DNA of 11,697 bases from GCA-2748575 sp033722575 (lineage in GTDB: Bacteria > Pseudomonadota > Gammaproteobacteria > Pseudomonadales > Ketobacteraceae): assembly GCA_033722575.1 (NCBI GenBank), contig JAWVYU010000149.1, positions 1-11,697 of the forward strand, given 5' to 3'. The notes beneath the pieces are model-generated. The model saw only the letters and a list, made by a program, of their open reading frames with translations, had not been told where the DNA came from and did no database searches. How positions within the stretch are numbered: the first letter of the stretch is position 1; each line of letters begins with the position of its first letter. This document shows, one piece after another, positions 1-5,113 of the stretch. The position numbers and the translations under genes are program-made.

Positions 1-969
1 ATCAATTCCCATGGCATCGTGGCAGTCAGGGATCGCGAAGTCACCCGCGCCGATCTGGAGCGTGTCATTGATGCGGCTCAGGCCGTGCCGATTCCAGCTG
101 ACCAGAAGGTGCTTCACATTCTGCCTCAGGAATACCTTATTGATTCCCAGGAAGGCATCAAGGAGCCGCTGGGTATGTCCGGGGTTCGCCTGGAAGCCAA
201 GGTTCACCTGGTAACCTGCGCCGTGAATGCCGCGCAGAATATTGAACGTTGTGTGCGCCGCTGCGGGCTGGATGTGGAAGATATTATTCTGGAACAGCTG
301 GCATCCAGCTACTCCGTGCTCACCGATGATGAGCGGGAACTGGGTGTATGTATGGTGGATATCGGCGGGGGTACCACTGACATAGCTGTCTTCACAGAAG
401 GCTCCATCCGTCATACCGCGGTAATACCTATTGCCGGAGATCAGGTGACCAATGACATTGCCATGGCGTTGCGTACGCCCACAGAACATGCCAACGAAAT
501 CAAAATCAAATATGCCTGCGCCCTGACGCAACTGGCCGGCCCGGAAGAAACCATCAAGGTGCCCAGCGTTGGCGATCGGCCGGCGCGGGACCTGTCCCGG
601 CAGGCGCTGGCAGAAGTGGTTGAGCCTCGCTATGACGAATTGTTTTCGCTGGTCCAGGCGGAGCTGCGTCGCAGTGGTTACGAAGACCTGATCGCAGCCG
701 GAATCGTTCTCACCGGCGGTTCCTCAAAAATTGAGGGCGCCGTGGACCTGGCGGAGGAAATCTTTCATGTGCCGGTTCGCCTGGCAACACCCGCTGGCGT
801 CACCGGCCTGACAGAAATGGTGCGAAATCCCATTTACGCCACAGGTGTTGGTCTGCTGCTTTACGGGCAGAAACAGCATGAAAGTGGTGCTGTTGCCGAA
901 CACGGTCCGCAGGACATGCAGATCAGCTTCGTGGAAAGGCTCAGGCAATGGGTTAAAGGTAATTTTTAA
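1..969 (+). CDS. ftsA: Cell division protein FtsA, 5'-truncated by window edge
   Basis: FtsA is an actin-like ATPase that tethers FtsZ filaments to the inner membrane and recruits later divisome proteins. The frame is open from base 1, giving 322 residues; the family is usually about 410-420, so roughly 90 N-terminal residues (the start of domain 1A) lie outside the window. The fragment opens in domain 1C (first 60 or so residues). It has the second phosphate loop DIGGGTTD at fragment residues 120-127 and the adenosine-binding GIVLTGG at 234-240. It ends in an amphipathic membrane-targeting helix (SFVERLRQWVKGNF). The GTG at base 19 is internal, because the codons before it also read as FtsA. 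ftsZ follows after 96 bases, the standard dcw order. Identification rests on strong resemblance to gammaproteobacterial FtsA along its whole length. Confidence 0.97.
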   Translation: MNSHGIVAVRDREVTRADLERVIDAAQAVPIPADQKVLHILPQEYLIDSQEGIKEPLGMSGVRLEAKVHLVTCAVNAAQNIERCVRRCGLDVEDIILEQLASSYSVLTDDERELGVCMVDIGGGTTDIAVFTEGSIRHTAVIPIAGDQVTNDIAMALRTPTEHANEIKIKYACALTQLAGPEETIKVPSVGDRPARDLSRQALAEVVEPRYDELFSLVQAELRRSGYEDLIAAGIVLTGGSSKIEGAVDLAEEIFHVPVRLATPAGVTGLTEMVRNPIYATGVGLLLYGQKQHESGAVAEHGPQDMQISFVERLRQWVKGNF

Positions 970-978
970 CGAGATTCC

Positions 979-1012
979 GGAACACCGGCGTCCTGAACAG
1001 GGCCGGTGTTTC
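979..1012 (+). repeat. Hairpin in the ftsA-ftsZ gap
   Basis: Arms AACACCGGC (981-989) and GCCGGTGTT (1002-1010) are perfect reverse complements. The stem can be extended by a G-T and a G-C pair (980/1011, 979/1012). The 12-base loop contains a second small inverted repeat, CCTG/CAGG (992-995 and 998-1001). No T-tract follows, so it is not a standard intrinsic terminator. It could be an RNA processing or stability element, or a weak attenuator between ftsA and ftsZ. Confidence 0.6.
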
Positions 1013-1021
1013 TGACACAGA

Positions 1022-1040
1022 ATTTCCACCGCGTGGAAAT
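1022..1040. repeat. 8-bp inverted repeat before the ftsZ ribosome-binding site
   Basis: ATTTCCAC (1022-1029) and GTGGAAAT (1033-1040) are perfect reverse complements around a CGC loop. The right arm ends 7 bases before the ftsZ Shine-Dalgarno sequence. It may fold as RNA next to the ribosome-binding site, or be a protein-binding palindrome in DNA; the sequence alone does not decide. Confidence 0.5.
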
Positions 1041-1047
1041 ATCAAAA

Positions 1048-1059
1048 AAGGAAGGGGAG
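1048..1059 (+). promoter_or_regulatory. ftsZ ribosome-binding site
   Basis: The purine-rich AAGGAAGGGGAG lies 6 bases before the ATG at 1066. This fixes the ftsZ start there rather than at the in-frame GTG at 1006, which would add 20 residues unlike FtsZ. Confidence 0.8.
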
Positions 1060-1065
1060 ACGACA

Positions 1066-2238
1066 ATGTTTGAACTGGTAGACAACATTCCGCAAAATGC
1101 AGTCATAAAAGTAGTGGGTGTCGGTGGCGGCGGCGGTAACGCCGTGGAGCACATGCTGGGCAGTGCCATCGATGGAGTGGATTTTATTTGTGCCAACACC
1201 GATGCGCAGGCGCTGAAAAGCATGTCAGCAAAAACCCTGTTGCAACTGGGTGGCAATCTCACCAAGGGCCTGGGTGCCGGTGCCAATCCTCATATCGGCC
1301 GGGAAGCGGCGGTTGAGGACAAGGAGCGCATCCAGGAGGTGCTGGAAGGCGCCGACATGGTATTTATCACTGCCGGCATGGGCGGTGGCACCGGAACCGG
1401 TGGCGCTCCCATTGTTGCGGAAGTGGCGAGAGAGATGGGCATTCTGACGGTTGCTGTGGTTACCCGTCCGTTCCCGTTCGAAGGCCGCAAGCGCATGAAA
1501 GTGGCAGAAGAAGGCATCGCGGAGCTCACGGAGCACGTGGACTCCCTGATTACTATTCCCAATGAAAAACTGCTGGATGTACTGGGTGCCAAAACCAGCC
1601 TGCTGGATGCCTTCAAAGCGGCTAATGATGTGCTGCTGGGTGCCGTTCAGGGCATTGCCGATCTGATTATCCGCCCCGGCATGATCAACGTGGATTTTGC
1701 CGACGTGCGCACCGTGATGTCGGAAATGGGCATGGCCATGATGGGTACTGGTGCTGCCATGGGTGAAAACAGGGCCAGGGAAGCTGCCGAAGCAGCCATC
1801 CGCAGCCCGCTGCTGGAGGATGTGAACCTGCAGGGTGCCCGGGGTATTCTGGTTAATATTACGGCCAGCGACAGTCTGTCTCTGGGTGAGTTCTCCGAGG
1901 TGGGCGACACCGTTGAAGAGTTTGCCTCTGATAACGCCACTGTTGTGGTGGGCACGGTAATTGATCCGGAGATGGCCGATGAACTGCGGGTCACGGTTGT
2001 GGCTACCGGTTTGGGTAATCCTCAGGAGCGTCCGGCTACCAAGCCTGTTGAGGTGGTGACTCGTCGTCCATCAGCTGCCAGCGTGATCAATGGCGACCAG
2101 GATTACAAGAAATATGACACGCCTGCCGTGGATCGTGTGCGCCAGCAACGGGAAAATCGCCGCAAGCCAATGGTAGAGTCGGATATGAACCGTGAGTACC
2201 TGGATATACCCACGTTTCTGAGGCGTCAGGCTGATTAA
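1066..2238 (+). CDS. ftsZ: Cell division GTPase FtsZ
   Basis: FtsZ is the tubulin-like GTPase that polymerises into the cytokinetic Z-ring at midcell. The protein has 390 residues, normal for the family. The glycine-rich N-terminal loop GVGGGGGNAV begins near residue 18. The tubulin signature GGGTGTG is at 106-112. The T7 synergy loop, which supplies catalytic residues to the neighbouring subunit, has N208, D210 and D213. A less conserved, basic linker (about 320-375) leads to the C-terminal peptide LDIPTFLRRQAD (379-390), the docking site for FtsA and ZipA. All motifs needed for GTP hydrolysis are present. The ATG at 1066 is chosen because of its strong ribosome-binding site and because the protein begins MFELVDNI, as in related FtsZ proteins. 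It is probably cotranscribed with ftsA. Confidence 0.98.
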   Translation: MFELVDNIPQNAVIKVVGVGGGGGNAVEHMLGSAIDGVDFICANTDAQALKSMSAKTLLQLGGNLTKGLGAGANPHIGREAAVEDKERIQEVLEGADMVFITAGMGGGTGTGGAPIVAEVAREMGILTVAVVTRPFPFEGRKRMKVAEEGIAELTEHVDSLITIPNEKLLDVLGAKTSLLDAFKAANDVLLGAVQGIADLIIRPGMINVDFADVRTVMSEMGMAMMGTGAAMGENRAREAAEAAIRSPLLEDVNLQGARGILVNITASDSLSLGEFSEVGDTVEEFASDNATVVVGTVIDPEMADELRVTVVATGLGNPQERPATKPVEVVTRRPSAASVINGDQDYKKYDTPAVDRVRQQRENRRKPMVESDMNREYLDIPTFLRRQAD

Positions 2239-2276
2239 AAAATAGCCACATTTTACACAATTTGACGGTTATTCGT

Positions 2277-2305
2277 TTGGTCTGAAGATCGAAGTCTGAT
2301 AGTAT
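2277..2305 (+). promoter_or_regulatory. Possible sigma70 promoter for lpxC
   Basis: TTGGTC (2277-2282) and TAGTAT (2300-2305) are 17 bases apart, with 3/6 and 4/6 matches to the consensus hexamers. A better -35-like TTGACG at 2262-2267 has no good -10 at the right distance. This is weak evidence; readthrough from ftsZ is equally possible, since no terminator follows ftsZ. Confidence 0.25.
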
Positions 2306-2333
2306 TCGCGCAGTTTTACACTGCAGGATTAAC

Positions 2334-2357
2334 ATGAGATTGTGCCGATATGATTAA
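2334..2357 (+). other. Possible 7-codon leader ORF overlapping the lpxC start
   Basis: An ATG at 2334 opens a 7-residue frame (MRLCRYD) ending in TAA at 2355-2357, so it overlaps the first bases of lpxC in another frame. AGGA at 2325-2328 is 5 bases before this ATG, a better-placed Shine-Dalgarno than anything before the lpxC ATG at 2350. Translation could therefore be coupled: ribosomes ending the short frame may reinitiate at lpxC. Such tiny ORFs also occur by chance. Confidence 0.3.
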
Positions 2358-3264
2358 GCAGCGCACGCTGAAAAATACAATTAGAGCAACAGGGATTGGT
2401 TTGCATACGGGTGACAAAGTCTACCTCACCCTGCGCCCCGCACCTGTGGATACAGGTATTGTATTTTGCCGTACCGATCTTGACCCTGTGGTCGAGATCA
2501 AGGCAAACGCATGCAATGTCGGTGATACCACGCTCTCCACAGCGCTTGTCAATGGCGATACCAAGGTTTCCACTGTGGAGCACCTGTTATCTGCCATGGC
2601 GGGTCTGGGTATCGACAATGCCTATGTTGACCTCAGTGCAGCCGAAGTGCCCATTATGGATGGCAGTGCCGGTCCCTTTGTATTCCTGCTGCAGTCAGCG
2701 GGGATCGAGGAACAGAATGCGCTGAAAAAGTTCATCCGTATCAAGCGCAAAGTCACTGTCAAGGACGGCGACAAGACGGCTACCTTCCTGCCGTTTGATG
2801 GCTTTAAAGTGGGCTTTACTATCGACTTCGATCATCCCGTATTCAAGGGCCGCACGCAGACTGCCACCGTGGATTTCTCCAGCACATCCTTTGTGCGTGA
2901 GGTGAGCCGGGCGCGGACTTTCGGCTTCATGCGCGACATCGAGTACCTGCGGGCCAACAACCTGGCCCTGGGTGGCAGTGTTGACAACGCCATCGTTGTT
3001 GACGACTACCGGATCCTCAATGAGGACGGGTTGCGCTACGAGGACGAGTTCGTCAAACACAAGGTACTGGATGCCATCGGTGACCTGTATTTGCTGGGCA
3101 AAAGCCTGATTGGTGAATTCCGGGGTTACAAATCTGGTCATGCATTGAACAATATGTTGCTGAGAGAGCTTCTGGCACAGGACGATGCCTGGGAAATCGT
3201 CACATTTGAAGATGAAACTACCGCTCCCATATCCTATATGAAGCCGGTTCTTGCGGCTGAATAG
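2350..3264 (+). CDS. lpxC: UDP-3-O-acyl-N-acetylglucosamine deacetylase LpxC
   Basis: LpxC is the zinc hydrolase that removes the acetyl group from UDP-3-O-acyl-GlcNAc in the cytoplasm, the committed step of lipid A synthesis. The protein has 304 residues (305 in E. coli) and resembles it throughout, beginning MIKQRTLKNTIRATGIGLHTG. The active site is complete: catalytic E77 beside zinc ligand H78 (STVEHL), the second zinc motif H237-K238-V-L-D241, and catalytic H264 in KSGHALNN. In E. coli the enzyme level is set by FtsH proteolysis acting on the C-terminal tail, which ends in LA. Here the tail ends VLAAE, with a terminal acidic residue, so turnover may differ (inference). The gene follows ftsZ by 111 bases and converges on the dciA-like gene. 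Confidence 0.98.
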   Translation: MIKQRTLKNTIRATGIGLHTGDKVYLTLRPAPVDTGIVFCRTDLDPVVEIKANACNVGDTTLSTALVNGDTKVSTVEHLLSAMAGLGIDNAYVDLSAAEVPIMDGSAGPFVFLLQSAGIEEQNALKKFIRIKRKVTVKDGDKTATFLPFDGFKVGFTIDFDHPVFKGRTQTATVDFSSTSFVREVSRARTFGFMRDIEYLRANNLALGGSVDNAIVVDDYRILNEDGLRYEDEFVKHKVLDAIGDLYLLGKSLIGEFRGYKSGHALNNMLLRELLAQDDAWEIVTFEDETTAPISYMKPVLAAE

Positions 3265-3274
3265 TCTATTTTTT

Positions 3275-3305
3275 CATAAACCCGGTAAATTTCGCCGGGT
3301 TTATG
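3275..3305. terminator. Hairpin between convergent lpxC and dciA-like genes
   Basis: CATAAACCCGG (3275-3285) and CCGGGTTTATG (3295-3305) form a perfect 11-bp stem with a 9-base loop. The outer AT pairs supply a short A/T stretch on either strand, as in bidirectional terminators. However, no separate T-tract lies directly 3' on either strand; the T-run on the + strand is on the 5' side. The 50-base gap between two convergent genes supports a transcription stop for both. Terminator strength is uncertain. Confidence 0.6.
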
Positions 3306-3314
3306 GAAACCTGC

Positions 3315-3800
3315 TCATTTTTTGCCTAATTTGTCTAAAGTAGAAGCTAATCTCTGTAGAGAGGACGCCAGGTTTTTTGCCTCGTTGCTGTCGTCCGCGG
3401 CGATATGTGCCGCCGTGTCCCGCAGCATCTGGCGATTCCCTGGTGAAACATCGCTGTTGGGTCGTCTGCGGCGTGCTTCCCGGCTGTCTGAGGTGGGTTT
3501 CGCGACTTTCACTTCAATATCAGTCAGCCGCTGAAAGGGCGGGCTCTGGCGCAGTTTGCCCAGCAGCTGGGGTTTTGTGAACCTCAGCTGTGTCGCTACG
3601 GCTTGACTGGTGGTTTCCACATGCAATATGCCGTTCTGGTAGTCACAGACCTGGCAGTAGTGGCTGAGCATGGTGGGCAGTTTGCCGAGAAAAGCGCGAT
3701 TGAATTGACTGAGTTGTTGTGACCGGGTCGCCAGTCTGTTAAGTCGCTGCGCACGGAACAAAAGATCTTTAACGGATTTTATGTTATTTTCGCGGCCCAT
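3315..3800 (-). CDS. dciA: DUF721 family protein, probable helicase loader DciA
   Basis: The protein has 161 residues. Residues 20-100 match the DUF721/DciA pattern: an N-terminal helical part, then a small alpha/beta domain with a strand-rich stretch (GILHVETTSQAVATQLRF, about 57-74) followed by KPQLLGKL. DciA proteins are ancestral operators of the replicative helicase DnaB in bacteria without DnaC or DnaI. The C-terminal 60 residues are low-complexity, with a basic patch (EARRRR, about 108-113) and a final helix, as expected of the flexible tails in this family. The only ATG is at 3800; it has just a weak GAGA-like ribosome-binding site. The gene faces lpxC and diverges from the peptidase gene across a region with a 29-bp palindrome. 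The family call is fairly firm; the loader role is by family only. Confidence 0.8.
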   Translation of the reverse strand: MGRENNIKSVKDLLFRAQRLNRLATRSQQLSQFNRAFLGKLPTMLSHYCQVCDYQNGILHVETTSQAVATQLRFTKPQLLGKLRQSPPFQRLTDIEVKVAKPTSDSREARRRRPNSDVSPGNRQMLRDTAAHIAADDSNEAKNLASSLQRLASTLDKLGKK

Positions 3801-3870
3801 TGATGCAGGTTCTCAGCTGACAGTGATTGAATCCGGATAATTTCAGGGGCTGGCTAAAGCCGGCTCCGTC

Positions 3871-3899
3871 TTTGAATAAACGTTAAACGTTTATTCAAA
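3871..3899. promoter_or_regulatory. Perfect 29-bp palindrome, probable operator
   Basis: The arms TTTGAATAAACGTT (3871-3884) and AACGTTTATTCAAA (3886-3899) are exact reverse complements around a single central A at 3885. The centre also contains two adjacent direct copies of AAACGTT (3878-3884 and 3885-3891). It lies between the divergent dciA-like and M23 genes, 71 bases from the former's start and 98 from the latter's. The symmetry and size suit a dimeric repressor, for example of the TetR type, but no regulator gene is in the window and the motif is not one recognised here. As RNA it would be an AT-rich stem without a terminator tail. Confidence 0.6.
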
Positions 3900-3901
3900 C
3901 A

Positions 3902-3930
3902 TTCAAGCATTTGATCGTCATTTTTGTAAT
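3902..3930 (+). promoter_or_regulatory. Possible promoter for the M23 peptidase gene
   Basis: TTCAAG (3902-3907) and TGTAAT (3925-3930) are separated by 17 bases; the -10 matches 5/6, the -35 only 3/6. The -35 starts 3 bases after the 29-bp palindrome, so a protein bound there could act on this promoter. A hairpin-forming stretch (TTGGAAGGC 3959-3967 with GCCTCCAA 3970-3977, one bulged A) lies in the predicted leader. Confidence 0.3.
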
Positions 3931-3996
3931 TGTAAGTAAGAGAGTAAAAACCCAAAGTTTGGAAGGCTCGCCTCCAAGGGTGGTACAGTTTAAACC

Positions 3997-4944
3997 ATGA
4001 ATATTGTATTTATCGACAGAAAAACAGGCAGATCCAGAACGGTTCCTGTAAGGGGGCCACTACTGGGGTTGGTGATTGGCGGATTTCTTCTGTTATCCGC
4101 AGGCTTTTCCGGCCTGGGGTATTGGCTGGCCGGAGCAGCACCCCACTTGACTGCCAGCAGTGATGAGCCCACCATGGCCACCGACATTCATGCGGATGTG
4201 GTTAATAATCAGGCGCTTATCCGCGAGGCCCAGGAAACGGCGAAGCAGCAGATGACTGCCCTGACGGTGCGTATGGCCGAATTGCAGGCCCGTCTGGTCA
4301 GGCTGGATGCACTGGGTGAGCGGCTGGTTGACGTCGCCAAGCTTCATAACGGCGAGTTTGATTTCTCCTCCGGTCCGCCGGTGGGCGGTCCCGAAGATGC
4401 TCAGCAACAGCTGGAGGACGCCTTTGCCAAACCCAGCTTTATTCAGGCCCTGGATCAGCTGGCCGCTGACGTGGAGCAGCGGGAACAGCAGCTTGAGGTG
4501 CTTGAATCCCTGCTGGCAAACCGCAAGATTCAGAAAGAGGTTTACCTGGCCGGACGGCCCGTCAAATGGGGGTGGATGTCCTCCCGTTTTGGGCGGCGCA
4601 CTGACCCCTTCACCGGTAAGCTGGCCTGGCACGGCGGCGTGGATTTTGCCGGCAAGGATGGTTCCGATATCATTTCCGTGGGCTCCGGCGTGGTTACCTG
4701 GGCTGGAGACCGTTATGGTTATGGCCTGATGGTTGAGGTCAATCACGGCGATGGCCTGAGTACCCGCTACGCCCATGCCAAGGAAATCAAAGTGAAAGTG
4801 GGTGAGATCGTCCACAAGGGCCAGACTGTGGCACTGATGGGCAGTACCGGTCGATCCACTGGCCCCCACGTACATTTTGAAGTCCTGAAACACGGCAAAG
4901 CCGTTGATCCTACCCGTTATGTAAACCGGCGGGTAGAAAAGTAA
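3997..4944 (+). CDS. Membrane-anchored M23 (LytM-type) metallopeptidase
   Basis: The protein has 315 residues. A short basic cytoplasmic N-terminus (RKTGRSR) is followed by one hydrophobic segment at about 21-48, so the rest is probably periplasmic. Coiled-coil-like stretches at about 65-115 and 150-178 precede a LytM/M23 domain at about 188-306. The zinc and catalytic residues are complete: H212 and D216 in HGGVD, H260 in RYAHA, and H291/H293 in HVHFEV. It should therefore be an active endopeptidase cutting peptidoglycan cross-links, unlike degenerate activators such as EnvC or NlpD. It occupies the slot just before secA where enterics carry secM. AAGGGTGG, about 12 bases before the ATG, is the only ribosome-binding candidate and is rather distant. 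The exact substrate and a gene name cannot be read from the sequence. Confidence 0.93.
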   Translation: MNIVFIDRKTGRSRTVPVRGPLLGLVIGGFLLLSAGFSGLGYWLAGAAPHLTASSDEPTMATDIHADVVNNQALIREAQETAKQQMTALTVRMAELQARLVRLDALGERLVDVAKLHNGEFDFSSGPPVGGPEDAQQQLEDAFAKPSFIQALDQLAADVEQREQQLEVLESLLANRKIQKEVYLAGRPVKWGWMSSRFGRRTDPFTGKLAWHGGVDFAGKDGSDIISVGSGVVTWAGDRYGYGLMVEVNHGDGLSTRYAHAKEIKVKVGEIVHKGQTVALMGSTGRSTGPHVHFEVLKHGKAVDPTRYVNRRVEK

Positions 4945-4960
4945 CTTTTTTACCCGTTTT
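4930..4960 (+). terminator. Intrinsic terminator overlapping the end of the M23 gene
   Basis: CGGGTAGAAAAGT (4930-4942) pairs with ACTTTTTTACCCG (4944-4956) over 13 positions with one G-T wobble, followed by TTTT (4957-4960). In RNA a few central pairs must open to form the loop. The left arm encodes the last residues of the peptidase, and the TAA stop (4942-4944) lies at the apex. It separates the peptidase transcript from secA. Confidence 0.65.
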
Positions 4961-5032
4961 CCCTCTCCCTGAAATCCAAGGATGGCTATTAATCAGGAAA
5001 AGCTCCCATAAGCTCTTCATACGCATGCCATT

Positions 5033-5060
5033 TTCTGGTTAGAATTGCGGACTCTGTAAT
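5033..5060 (+). promoter_or_regulatory. Possible secA promoter
   Basis: TTCTGG (5033-5038) and TGTAAT (5055-5060) are 16 bases apart; the -10 matches 5/6, the -35 poorly. A promoter is expected in this 169-base gap because a terminator ends the preceding gene. No other candidate is clearly better, though TTAAAT at 5074-5079, preceded by TGG, is a possible extended -10. Confidence 0.3.
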
Positions 5061-5113
5061 GATCGCCGGCTGGTTAAATAATAGCCTTCTGGCCCTAATG
5101 CAAGCAGGTAACT

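Noticed and set aside
1006..1065. GTG start for ftsZ, 20 codons upstream
   Set aside because: The extension crosses both hairpins, does not resemble FtsZ, and the ATG at 1066 has a strong ribosome-binding site.
2262..2290. TTGACG as -35 of a strong lpxC promoter
   Set aside because: The hexamer 17 bases downstream is AAGATC, a poor -10.
4093..4893. 266-residue - strand frame
   Set aside because: Shadow of the M23 peptidase gene, whose zinc motifs and domain order are complete in the + frame.
4945..5113. SecM-like arrest peptide upstream of secA
   Set aside because: No frame in the gap or the end of the peptidase gene contains a sequence like the SecM arrest motif.
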